Shown: piece after piece, positions 19,129 through 26,621 of the stretch
Numbering within the stretch: the stretch's first letter is position 1
Layout: each line of letters begins with the position of its first letter
Translations under genes and position numbers: made by a program
NCBI RefSeq assembly: GCF_012935325.2
Contig: NZ_JABBYG020000005.1
Span: forward strand, 372,001 to 436,000
Reading direction: 5' to 3'
Length of the DNA stretch: 64,000 nt
DNA from: Paenibacillus sp. PL91
GTDB lineage: Bacteria; Bacillota; Bacilli; Paenibacillales; Paenibacillaceae
Notes under the pieces: model-generated
What the model was told of the DNA's origin: nothing
Databases searched by the model: none
Seen by the model: the letters and a program-made list of their open reading frames with translations, nothing else

Positions 19129-19209
19129 CGATAGATTCCTCCTTATCTTTGCATTTCATTATCCGCTGCTTATTTTGTCACGTATTTCCAAAGCTATGCA
19201 CCAGACAAC

Positions 19210-19243
19210 AAATACCCCCATGCCGTTTGGCAAGGGGGTATCA
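19210..19243 (-). terminator. Terminator after the prs-like gene
   Basis: On the minus strand ATACCCCCTTGCC pairs with GGCATGGGGGTAT around an AAAC loop. It separates the PRPP synthetase gene from the germination operon. Confidence 0.75.
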
Positions 19244-19277
19244 TGTTATTAGAAGAAGCGGTTTAAGCTGAATTCAC

Positions 19278-20219
19278 TTATGTGCCTGCCTTGAACAGCG
19301 TTGCAATGGAGCCGCCTTCTGTAATAATTTTGATTGCTGTAGCTAGAAGCGGCGACATTGGAAGTACGATAAATTTATCGGAGCGCTGCTCGCCAATCGC
19401 AATCGTGTCGGTAATGACGACTTCTCGGATGTTCGGATGGTCAAGCTTCTCAAGCGCATTGGCTGAGAAAAGTCCATGAGTTGCACATATGTATGAATCA
19501 TGTGCGCCTTTTTTCTTGAGCGCTTCTACGACGTTCACGATCGTGCTGCCCGTATCGATCAAATCTTCAATAATGATCGGCGTCATGTCCTCGACGTCTC
19601 CGATAATATGCGTAATCTCGGACTGATTGTGCGCTGGACGGTTTTTGATCATGATGGCGAATGGGCAATCAAGCAAGCCGGCCAGCTTTTCTGCGGTTGT
19701 TGCCCGTCCTGCATCCGGGGATACGACAACGGGATTTTTAATTTTTTTGCCTCTTAAATATTCAATGATCAAATCAAGCGCCGTTAAATGGTCGACTGGA
19801 ATATCGAAGAAGCCTTGAATCGGATCGGCATGCAAATCGACCGTAATAATTCGATTGGCACCGACGGTAGTCAGTACATCCGCCACTAGCTTTGCCGAGA
19901 TCGGCTCTCGTGGGGCAGACTTTCTTTCTTGCCTTGCGTAGCCGTAATAAGGCATGACGATATTGATGGTTTTGGCTGATGCGCGCTTAGCTGCATCGAT
20001 CATGACAAGCGTCTCGATTAAATGCTCGTTAACGGGATGGGATAGCGACTGGACGATAAAAACGTCGCAGGTACGGATCGATTCCTGGTAGGATACGTGA
20101 ATTTCACCGCTCTGATGCCTGGAGATCGCTACTTTTCCAAGCGGCATCTCAAGCTCCTTGCAGAGCTCCTCGGCAAGCCTCTCGTTTGAGGTGCCGGAAA
20201 AAATTTTTACTTTTTGCAT
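19278..20219 (-). CDS. Ribose-phosphate pyrophosphokinase paralogue (PRPP synthetase)
   Basis: 313 residues from ATG 20219, chosen because AAGGAG lies 8 nt upstream and the promoter falls further upstream. The family makes PRPP from ribose 5-phosphate and ATP. Conserved parts: YARQERKSAPREPISAKL (the ATP loop region), ITVDLHADPIQGFFDIPVDH and a PRPP-type loop DLIDTGST. The segment normally reading SPDHGG.TRA is here SPDAGRATTAEK, losing the histidine, and the usual DD before the loop is ED. No glmU gene is adjacent as for the housekeeping prs. It is probably a second, diverged paralogue whose activity or regulation may differ. Confidence 0.88.
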   Translation of the reverse strand: MQKVKIFSGTSNERLAEELCKELEMPLGKVAISRHQSGEIHVSYQESIRTCDVFIVQSLSHPVNEHLIETLVMIDAAKRASAKTINIVMPYYGYARQERKSAPREPISAKLVADVLTTVGANRIITVDLHADPIQGFFDIPVDHLTALDLIIEYLRGKKIKNPVVVSPDAGRATTAEKLAGLLDCPFAIMIKNRPAHNQSEITHIIGDVEDMTPIIIEDLIDTGSTIVNVVEALKKKGAHDSYICATHGLFSANALEKLDHPNIREVVITDTIAIGEQRSDKFIVLPMSPLLATAIKIITEGGSIATLFKAGT

Positions 20220-20262
20220 GAGATCTCTCCTTAAAACTACGGGAATCGACATTGTTTGCTCA

Positions 20263-20291
20263 ATCATAACAAACAAAGCATGGCAGGACAA
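20263..20291 (-). promoter_or_regulatory. Sigma-A promoter of the prs-like gene
   Basis: On the minus strand TTGTCC (20291-20286), a 17-bp spacer and TATGAT (20268-20263). This places transcription start inside the longer possible reading frame and supports the shorter start at 20219. Confidence 0.65.
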
Positions 20292-20443
20292 ATAATTGTC
20301 GAGCTTGAAGGGGATTGGAACAAATATTGAAAGGCAATGCGCTGCCAATGGGCATATGGATCGCCCTATCCGAGCTAGGGGTCGTAGCCTGCTGCCTCTT
20401 TCTCATTCAATAACCGTTACAAGTAGCGTTAGCGCCTAGCTGC

Positions 20444-20494
20444 TGCCGTTCGAGGAAGCAGCGCATGCTGCTTCTTTGAACGGCTCTTTTTTTT
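20444..20494 (+). terminator. Orphan intrinsic terminator
   Basis: GCCGTTCGAGGAAGCAGC pairs with GCTGCTTCTTTGAACGGC and is followed by eight T. The nearest upstream plus-strand gene ends 5 kb earlier, so it ends no recognised gene. An outer pair of arms (GCGCCTAGCTGCTGC and GCAGCAGCGCTAGGTG) flanks it. It could end a small RNA from the 20292-20443 gap. Confidence 0.7.
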
Positions 20495-20510
20495 GCAGCA
20501 GCGCTAGGTG

Positions 20511-20516
20511 TATAAT
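20511..20516 (+). promoter_or_regulatory. -10 box of the histidine kinase gene
   Basis: TATAAT, 24 bp before the start codon, with only the terminator T-run at the -35 position. The promoter therefore overlaps the tail of the hairpin just upstream and may need an activator. Confidence 0.5.
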
Positions 20517-20540
20517 GTGTGCTTAGAAGGGAGTGGGAGC

Positions 20541-22193
20541 ATGTCGCAAGAGATTAGAGCTTACGAGCTGGTCGCATTGAAGGAAATAGCGGAGATGCTT
20601 AACCGTACGAACGATATGGACCAAATGCTCAATGACGTGCTTGTCAAGCTGCTTCAGGTCACAGGCTTTACCACGGGCTGGATATTTGTAATCGATAATC
20701 GAAGCGATAGCCTTTGCGTGGCTACGCATAATTTGCCGGAAGGGCTAAATGCGAATAATCAAGCGGTCATGTGCGGCTCGGAATGCTGGTGCGTGGAGAG
20801 CTACAAGCAGAACAAGCTGCATCAGGCCGTTAATATTATAGAATGCTCTAGAATTACATATGCGAATACGCACGAGTTTGGAGATACGGAGGGCGTATCG
20901 CATCATGCGACCGTACCGCTCAAAGCAGGATTAGACCAGTTTGGACTGTTGAATGTCGCGCATGCGGGGAAGGATCAATTGACGGAGGAGGAGCTGGCGC
21001 TGCTGCAGGCGGTAGCTTACCAGATCGGGACGGCGATTAAGCGAATCCGGCTGTATCAGGTGCAGGAGCAGCATGCGCTGCATTACGCCAAGCTTGGCGA
21101 TGTTATCCAAAAAATTAATGCGATACAGGATATTAATCAGCTTCCGCTTCAAGCGGTGAGACAAATCGGCGATACGTTTCATTGGCAGCATGTGTCGTTA
21201 TTTATGTATGAGCAGCAGCAATTATCGCTTCGGGCGCATTATTCGGATAATCAGGTCAAAAAAGAGTGGCTTTCTCTCGCGATCGATCAAGGGGGGCCGG
21301 TAAGCACGGCGTTTAGCGAAAATCGTCTGGTAAAGCTATCGGATTGCCATGAGGTGCCCTGTTCGAGTCTATCGACCATCGGCATTCCTCCCTACTCTTC
21401 GGCGGTGGCGATTCCCCTCCGCATCAGAAGCCGACCGATAGGCGTACTGTTTATCAGCAGCCAGCTCGGCAAGCAGTTCGATGATTACTTGGAGGATTTC
21501 ATGTACTCGCTAGGCGATCATTTTACGCTAAGCGTAGAAAATTTACGGGTATATGAGCAGCGGCGGGAGCTGGCTCGCATGGAGGAACGGAACCGGATGG
21601 CGAGAGACTTGCATGATTCGGTTATCCAGAAGGTGTTTTCGTTATCGTTCCTTGCCAAAGGCGCCGAGACGGTTCTGGCTGGCAAGGAGCCGATTGTAGA
21701 GCGATCTCTTCAAGAGATCAGACAGCTGTCGCAGGAGGCTTTGAAGGAGATGCGGACGCTTATTTGGCAGCTTCGGCCTGCCGGCTTGGAGCATGGGCTG
21801 ATCACAGCGCTTAAGCAATACGGGAAAAGCATGGATTTGACCGTATATGAGCAGGTGGAGGGGGTGCGCGAGCTGCCCCGAGCGATAGAGGAAGCCTTTT
21901 GGCGAATCGGGCAAGAGGCTTTAAATAACGTGAAGAAGCATGCGGACACGAATGCTGTATATGTTCACTTGGTGAAATTGGAGCAGGTTGCGAGCATGGA
22001 AATTATGGATAAAGGCAGAGGCTTCTCGCCAGAGAAGCGGAGAGGAAGGCTGTCGATGGGTATGCTCTCTATGCGGGAGCGTGCGGAAACGCTAGGCGGC
22101 GAATTATCGATCAAGAGCGGCAAGGGACAGCCTACAGTCATTAAGGCGACGATTCCGGTTGCGACAGAGATGGAAATGTGGGATGAGGAATGA
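20541..22193 (+). CDS. GAF-domain sensor histidine kinase with AirS-like Cys motif
   Basis: 550 residues from ATG 20541 (GGGAGTGGGAG upstream). No membrane segment, so it is a cytosolic sensor. Two GAF domains (about 20-170 and 185-335) precede a HisKA_3 dimerisation box with H358 in MARDLHDSVIQ and a HATPase domain (GMLSMRERAETLGG). The first GAF has C78, C82, C84 and C102, that is C-X3-C-X-C-X17-C. Staphylococcal AirS senses oxygen and redox state through a [2Fe-2S] cluster held by a similar C-X8-C-X-C-X16-C motif, so an iron-sulfur or thiol redox sensor is a reasonable inference. The partner regulator follows directly; an FMN azoreductase lies next. Confidence 0.92.
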   Translation: MSQEIRAYELVALKEIAEMLNRTNDMDQMLNDVLVKLLQVTGFTTGWIFVIDNRSDSLCVATHNLPEGLNANNQAVMCGSECWCVESYKQNKLHQAVNIIECSRITYANTHEFGDTEGVSHHATVPLKAGLDQFGLLNVAHAGKDQLTEEELALLQAVAYQIGTAIKRIRLYQVQEQHALHYAKLGDVIQKINAIQDINQLPLQAVRQIGDTFHWQHVSLFMYEQQQLSLRAHYSDNQVKKEWLSLAIDQGGPVSTAFSENRLVKLSDCHEVPCSSLSTIGIPPYSSAVAIPLRIRSRPIGVLFISSQLGKQFDDYLEDFMYSLGDHFTLSVENLRVYEQRRELARMEERNRMARDLHDSVIQKVFSLSFLAKGAETVLAGKEPIVERSLQEIRQLSQEALKEMRTLIWQLRPAGLEHGLITALKQYGKSMDLTVYEQVEGVRELPRAIEEAFWRIGQEALNNVKKHADTNAVYVHLVKLEQVASMEIMDKGRGFSPEKRRGRLSMGMLSMRERAETLGGELSIKSGKGQPTVIKATIPVATEMEMWDEE

Positions 22194-22202
22194 GGAGCGG
22201 CT

Positions 22203-22862
22203 GTGAAAATAAAAATTTTGCTGGTAGATGATCATCTTATCGTGTTAAAGGGGATTTCGTTCTTTCTAAGCATGCAGCCAGATTTCGAGCTGGTCGGCGA
22301 AGCGCATAACGGGCAGGAAGCGGTTGAGAAAGCGGCCGAATTGCTGCCCGATATCGTATTGATGGATTTGAATATGCCCATTATGGACGGCATTGAAGCG
22401 AGCAATCTCATTGCCCAGAATAATCCGGAAATTAAAGTGCTCGTGCTCTCAAGCTTCTCGGACCGCAGCCATATCGTACCTGCGCTGCAATCCGGGGCAA
22501 TCGGTTATATGCTGAAGGATGTGGAGCCCGATCAGCTTGCAGAAGCGATTCGAAGCGCCTATAAAGGCAATGTTCAGCTGCATCCGGACATTTCAGCCGC
22601 GCTGCTTGCACAGATGGCGCCCCAGGCAGAGGAGGTTAAGCAGCTTCCGAGCCGCGAGTTAGCCGAAATATTGACGCCGAGGGAGCTTGAGGTGCTGCAG
22701 CTGCTGACAAAAGGTATGAGCAACAGAGATATCGCGCATGCGCTGACAGTTGCCGAGAAAACGGTAAAGACGCATGTGAGCAGCATTTTGAGCAAATTGA
22801 ATTTGACGGATCGTACGCAGGCAGCCTTGTATGCGGTGCAATTGATGAATGGCAGCGACTAA
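22203..22862 (+). CDS. NarL/FixJ-family response regulator
   Basis: 219 residues: receiver with D9/D10, phosphoacceptor D55 in VLMDLNMP and the lysine in YMLKDVEP, then a LuxR-type helix-turn-helix (LTPRELEVLQLLTKGMSNRDI). GTG 22203 lies 10 bp after the kinase stop, so the two form one operon and a cognate pair. By analogy with AirR it may control respiration or redox genes; no target site was identified here. Confidence 0.94.
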   Translation: MKIKILLVDDHLIVLKGISFFLSMQPDFELVGEAHNGQEAVEKAAELLPDIVLMDLNMPIMDGIEASNLIAQNNPEIKVLVLSSFSDRSHIVPALQSGAIGYMLKDVEPDQLAEAIRSAYKGNVQLHPDISAALLAQMAPQAEEVKQLPSRELAEILTPRELEVLQLLTKGMSNRDIAHALTVAEKTVKTHVSSILSKLNLTDRTQAALYAVQLMNGSD

Positions 22863-22899
22863 TGCAAAAGCTGTAAGCCTATAGTCTTAGGACTAGTCC

Positions 22900-22922
22900 T
22901 CCGCCTTTGGCGGTTTTTTTTT
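22900..22922 (+). terminator. Terminator after the two-component operon
   Basis: CCGCC-TTT-GGCGG followed by nine T. Confidence 0.85.
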
Positions 22923-22980
22923 GTTTATTTTTCGGTCTATTTGCCGATGCTGCCGAGATTAAAACTTAATACAATAAAGG

Positions 22981-22999
22981 TACTTACAAAAAGTAAACT
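22981..22999 (+). promoter_or_regulatory. Inverted repeat before the azoreductase gene
   Basis: TTAC-N5-GTAA (22984-22996), within TACTTACAAAAAGTAAACT, lies in the leader 28 bp before the azoreductase start. TACT/AGTA-type palindromes are bound by HxlR/DUF24 redox repressors such as YodB, which control azoreductases in Bacillus. The match is suggestive only. Confidence 0.4.
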
Positions 23000-23026
23000 C
23001 AAACAAACCTTGGAGGGAAAAATATT

Positions 23027-23653
23027 ATGAGTACTGTATTATTTGTTAAAGCAAACGATCGTGGAATCGAGCAGGCAACAAGCGTTAAGCTATACCAAGC
23101 GTTTCTAGACAGCTATGCAGCTAGCCACCCAGAAGACACGATCGTTGAGCTTGATTTGTTCAAAGAAGAACTGCCTTACATGAACGCGGATATGATCAAC
23201 GGAAACTTTAAAGCAGCCCGCGGCTATGATCTGACTTCAGAAGAGCAAGCAGCTGTACAAGTATCCGATAAATATATCAATCAATTCCTTGCAGCGGATA
23301 AAGTCGTATTCGCATTCCCGCTTTGGAACTTTACCGTTCCAGCAGTACTGCACACTTACATTGACTACCTTTCTCAAGCTGGCAAAACATTCTCTTACAC
23401 AGCTGAAGGTCCAGTCGGCCTAATTCCGGACAAAAAAGTCGCATTGCTTAACGCTCGCGGCGGCATTTACTCCGAAGGTCCAGCGGCATCTGTTGAGATG
23501 TCTCACAACTTCATCCGTAACGTAATGGGCTTCTTCGGTGTAAAAAACGTAGAAAGCATCATTATCGAAGGTCACAACCAGCTTCCTGATCAAGCGGAAA
23601 CGATTGTTTCTTCCGGTCTAGAGCAAGCTAAGAAAGTAGCTGTAGGCTTCTAA
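23027..23653 (+). CDS. FMN-dependent NADH-azoreductase (AzoR family)
   Basis: A 208-residue flavodoxin-fold quinone/azo reductase using NADH and FMN. It shows the family FPLWNFTVPAVLHTYIDY segment and the ARGGIYSEGPAA loop that contacts FMN. In Bacillales these enzymes detoxify quinones and azo compounds. GGAGGG precedes ATG 23027. The codon choice is noticeably more regular than that of the neighbours, suggesting high expression. It has its own terminator and follows a possible redox-sensing two-component pair. Confidence 0.93.
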   Translation: MSTVLFVKANDRGIEQATSVKLYQAFLDSYAASHPEDTIVELDLFKEELPYMNADMINGNFKAARGYDLTSEEQAAVQVSDKYINQFLAADKVVFAFPLWNFTVPAVLHTYIDYLSQAGKTFSYTAEGPVGLIPDKKVALLNARGGIYSEGPAASVEMSHNFIRNVMGFFGVKNVESIIIEGHNQLPDQAETIVSSGLEQAKKVAVGF

Positions 23654-23717
23654 TAAAAAGCTACAACCGTAAGCAGCAGGACTATTGTCAAGGCTGCTGA
23701 TAAACTCCATTTCTTAT

Positions 23718-23760
23718 ACGCAACGAGCCTTTAGAATCGTTTCTAAGGCTCGTTTTGCGT
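23718..23760 (+). terminator. Terminator after the azoreductase gene
   Basis: ACGCAACGAGCCTTTAGAA pairs with TTTCTAAGGCTCGTTTTGCGT across a three-base loop. The stem is long and GC-rich; the T tract lies inside its 3' arm. Confidence 0.7.
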
Positions 23761-23975
23761 GTTTGGAAGCTGTAATCGATTCGAACCCTCCTCTTATACG
23801 ATCATCCTTAAACCTTTCACCCCCATTCGGTTAAAAATAAAAAATTAACGGGAGAAAATCCTTCTAACTCTCATTTTCACCTGGTTTTTTTTGGAGTAGA
23901 TGCAGTCAGCAGCAATGACCTTCGTCGAGTAAAGGATTAGATTACCTGAATGAGAGTGCTTTCATCAAAAAAAGG
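23761..23975. other. Intergenic stretch with no recognised gene
   Basis: About 215 bp between the azoreductase terminator and the TetR promoter region. No open frame with a Shine-Dalgarno is seen on either strand. A T-loop-like GGTTCGAATC on the minus strand has no tRNA around it. Confidence 0.6.
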
Positions 23976-24007
23976 TTGACGCAGCCATGCTGCTAGTGGT
24001 TTTATTA

Positions 24008-24025
24008 TATAGACCGATCGCTATA
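24008..24025. promoter_or_regulatory. Candidate TetR operator
   Basis: TATAG-N8-CTATA with the core ACCGATCG, just upstream of the TetR gene and overlapping its likely -10 region (TATAAT 24022-24027). Such placement fits autorepression that also covers the downstream exporter. Confidence 0.5.
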
Positions 24026-24073
24026 ATCGAGGGGTGAATAAATACGGAAAAGCCAAATACCCGCCAAAATATT

Positions 24074-24625
24074 TTGGATTCAGCATCTAGACTTTTTTTC
24101 ACAAAAGGGTATCATGCTACAGGATTAAGCCAAATTATTAACGAAAGCAAATGTCCAAAAGGCTCATTGTATTATTATTTTCCAAATGGCAAGGAAGAGC
24201 TGGCGCTGGAATGTATCGCTTGTACGAAAGCGTTTGTCATCGAGCGGTGGAAAACCAAATTTGCAGCGTTCGAGGATCCGTCCGATGCGGTACAGGCTTT
24301 CGTTCACGATATGGGCGAGGATGCCGAAAAATATGATTTTCAAGGCTATATGCCGTTTAGCTTCTGGATGGCAGTGGAGACCTCAGCCATTAGCGAGAAG
24401 CTGAGAGCTGCGGGGCAGGATGTGTTTGCCTCCTGGCAGGCCGTCATCTCAGACCGGCTGATTGTCGCTGGCATGGATAAAGCTAGAGCTGAGGAAGTAA
24501 GTGTCGTCGTGGTCTCGCTGCTGGAGGGTGCATTGATCCTTGCTTTGACGAAGCGTGATAAACAGCCGTTACTATCAGCGGCGAAGTGTGTTCCGTATTT
24601 GATTAATAAATGCCCTTCTCTATGA
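24074..24625 (+). CDS. TetR-family regulator (start codon uncertain)
   Basis: TetR-type repressor: an N-terminal HTH (FFTKGYHATGLSQIINES, CPKGSLYYYFPNGKEEL) and a ligand-binding helical domain. TTG 24074 is the first usual start codon but has no Shine-Dalgarno and cuts into helix 1. The frame is open back to 24038 (preceded by TGA), adding NTEKPNTRQNI, which looks like the missing start of a TetR HTH. GAGGGG lies just before it, so initiation at ATA 24038 or ACG 24044 should be considered. It probably represses the drug exporter gene 36 bp downstream. Confidence 0.88.
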   Translation: MDSASRLFFTKGYHATGLSQIINESKCPKGSLYYYFPNGKEELALECIACTKAFVIERWKTKFAAFEDPSDAVQAFVHDMGEDAEKYDFQGYMPFSFWMAVETSAISEKLRAAGQDVFASWQAVISDRLIVAGMDKARAEEVSVVVVSLLEGALILALTKRDKQPLLSAAKCVPYLINKCPSL

Positions 24626-24661
24626 GAGGTCATCAATAAAAGATAGATAGAATGTAGGAGA

Positions 24662-26131
24662 GTGGAGAGTTTGCAAGCAACGATGGCAGCAACGCAACAA
24701 AATACGGGGCAGAAATATAAAGTCATCCCCATCATGATTTCTTTATTATTAAGCGGCTTTGTCGGTATGTTCAGTGAAACGGCTTTAAACGTGGCGCTTA
24801 GCGATTTAATAAGCGTATTCAACATAACGGCGCCGACTGTACAATGGCTGACGACCGGATACCTGCTTACGCTAGGGATCTTGGTCCCTGTCTCGGGTCT
24901 ACTGCTTCAATGGTTTTCGACTAGGCAGCTATTTATAGCTGCGCTAAGCTTCTCTGTTCTCGGCACGTTGGTAGCGGCGCTTGCCCCAAGCTTTGAAGTA
25001 TTGATGACGGCACGTGTCATTCAAGCTGTGGGAACGGCTTTGCTGCTGCCGCTTATGTTTAATACGATACTCATTATTTTCCCTGCAGATAAAAGGGGAG
25101 CGGCGATGGGTGTGATCGGGCTCGTCATTATGGTCGCGCCTGCCGTAGGCCCAACGATTGCGGGTCTTCTCATTGAAAATTTGAGCTGGCACTGGATTTT
25201 CTGGTTATCGCTGCCGTTCTTAGTTATTGCACTATTGTTCGGCATGATGTACATGCAGAACGTTTCCACAATTACGAAGCCAAAAATTGATGTCATGTCA
25301 CTCGTGTTCTCAACGCTTGGCTTTGGCGGTATCGTGTTTGCCTTCAGCAGCGCGGGCGAAGGAGAAGGCGGCTGGGGCAGCGCGAAAGTAATCGCTTCGA
25401 TGATCGTCGGCGTTTTGGCCCTTGTCATCTTCGCTTTTCGTCAATTGACGATGAAGCAGCCGATGATGAATTTGAGGGCGTTTAAGCATCCAATGTTCGT
25501 TGTGGGTACGCTGATGGTATTCATTTGTATGATGGTCATTTTATCTTCGATGCTCGTATTGCCGATGTATTTGATTAGCGGGCTTGGCCTTAGCGCGTTA
25601 ACGGCAGGACTTATTATGCTGCCAGGAGGACTTTTGAACGGGATTATGTCTCCAATTATGGGCAGCTTGTTCGATAAATTTGGACCGAAATGGCTCGTTA
25701 TTCCGGGGCTCGTTATCGTTGCAGCTGTGCTTTGGTTTTTCTCTGGCATTACGACAGCATCCACTATTGCGCTCATCATTGTGCTTCATTCCTGCTTAAT
25801 GATCGGGATCTCCATGGTATGGATGCCTGCTCAGACCAATGGTCTTAATCAGCTGCCGCCTGAGCTGTACCCGGATGGAACGGCGATTATGAACACGCTG
25901 CAGCAGGTTGCTGGCGCAATCGGCACTGCAGTTGCCGTGAGCATCATGACAGCTGGCATGAACAGCTTTATGGAGGGCGTGGCTGACAAGGCTGATCCAG
26001 CTAATGCGCCGCTTGCGATGACAGCGGGCATCTCGGATGCATTTATATTCGCTATGATCGTAGCTATAGTCGGCTTGATCGTCGCATTCTTCATTAAACG
26101 GGTTCATGTAAGCAAGAGCAAGCAGCATTAA
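24662..26131 (+). CDS. DHA2-family (EmrB/QacA-type) MFS exporter
   Basis: About 489 residues with 14 predicted membrane segments. WLTTGYLLTLGILVPVSGLL and the MLPGGLLNGIMSPIMGSLFDK motif are typical of DHA2 proton-driven drug exporters. Starts at GTG 24662, TTG 24671 or ATG 24683 are possible; AGGAG at 24656-24660 is best spaced for TTG 24671. It lies directly behind a TetR regulator of its size class, so it is likely induced by its own substrate, which is unknown. Confidence 0.92.
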   Translation: MESLQATMAATQQNTGQKYKVIPIMISLLLSGFVGMFSETALNVALSDLISVFNITAPTVQWLTTGYLLTLGILVPVSGLLLQWFSTRQLFIAALSFSVLGTLVAALAPSFEVLMTARVIQAVGTALLLPLMFNTILIIFPADKRGAAMGVIGLVIMVAPAVGPTIAGLLIENLSWHWIFWLSLPFLVIALLFGMMYMQNVSTITKPKIDVMSLVFSTLGFGGIVFAFSSAGEGEGGWGSAKVIASMIVGVLALVIFAFRQLTMKQPMMNLRAFKHPMFVVGTLMVFICMMVILSSMLVLPMYLISGLGLSALTAGLIMLPGGLLNGIMSPIMGSLFDKFGPKWLVIPGLVIVAAVLWFFSGITTASTIALIIVLHSCLMIGISMVWMPAQTNGLNQLPPELYPDGTAIMNTLQQVAGAIGTAVAVSIMTAGMNSFMEGVADKADPANAPLAMTAGISDAFIFAMIVAIVGLIVAFFIKRVHVSKSKQH

Positions 26132-26147
26132 TCGATATGCAAGAACC

Positions 26148-26185
26148 AAGAAGATTCGACCGCTATCTGCGATCGAATCTTCTTG
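26148..26185 (+). terminator. Terminator after the exporter gene
   Basis: AAGAAGATTCGA pairs perfectly with TCGAATCTTCTT. Confidence 0.8.
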
Positions 26186-26207
26186 CTCGTTAGAAGGGCA
26201 ATTGTTA

Positions 26208-26236
26208 TAGACAAACCCCTGCAATCCCGATATGAT
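26208..26236 (+). promoter_or_regulatory. Promoter of the cobalamin-riboswitch operon
   Basis: TAGACA (26208-26213), a 17-bp spacer and TATGAT (26231-26236), about 40 bp before the riboswitch fold. Confidence 0.55.
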
Positions 26237-26274
26237 TGATTAAACAATCGAATAATGATAAAGAAAAGGTGCAG

Positions 26275-26435
26275 ACAAAGCGTTTTATTGTTTGCTTAAT
26301 AGGGAAGTCCGGTGCAACGCCGGCGCGGTCCCGCCACTGTATGTGAAGAGCGCTTCTCTCAAACAAGCCACTGTCCGCTTAATGGATGGGAAGGCAGAGA
26401 AGCGTGATGACGCACGAGCCAGGAGACCTGCCTTT
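26275..26435 (+). ncRNA. Cobalamin (B12) riboswitch
   Basis: The conserved core is present in order: GGGAA-TCCGGTGCAA, GCCGGCGCGGTCCCGCCACTGT (split here only by reading), the GCCACTGTCC element, and the B12 box GCCAGGAGACCTGCC at 26418-26432. B12 binding normally shuts off the downstream transport genes. An intrinsic terminator at 26545 lies between it and the first gene, so control is probably by premature termination. Confidence 0.95.
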
Positions 26436-26544
26436 TCTTCTTTTGTTTCCTATTCTTCGGGGGTAAGAATATGGAGACGTGATCGTAACACAGCAAACAT
26501 CCGATCTTTTTTTATATGCTGAACTGATCTTTAATTTGACATGC

Positions 26545-26575
26545 AGATCCCTTTCCATTAGGGGTCTTTTTTTGT
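26545..26575 (+). terminator. Riboswitch expression-platform terminator
   Basis: AGATCCCT pairs with AGGGGTCT across TTCCATT, followed by seven T. It sits in the leader, 46 bp before the first coding gene. Confidence 0.8.
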
Positions 26576-26621
26576 TTTAAAGCGTGGTTGATTAGCTAGG
26601 GTGAAAGGGAGTAAAGAGAAG

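Noticed and set aside
19140-19200. Sigma-G promoter before the ger operon
   Set aside because: GCATA-N18-AAAATAA is too weak a fit to list as a separate site, although the operon type predicts sigma-G.
23776-23790. tRNA-like T-loop GGTTCGAATC on the minus strand
   Set aside because: No acceptor, D or anticodon stem can be drawn around it.
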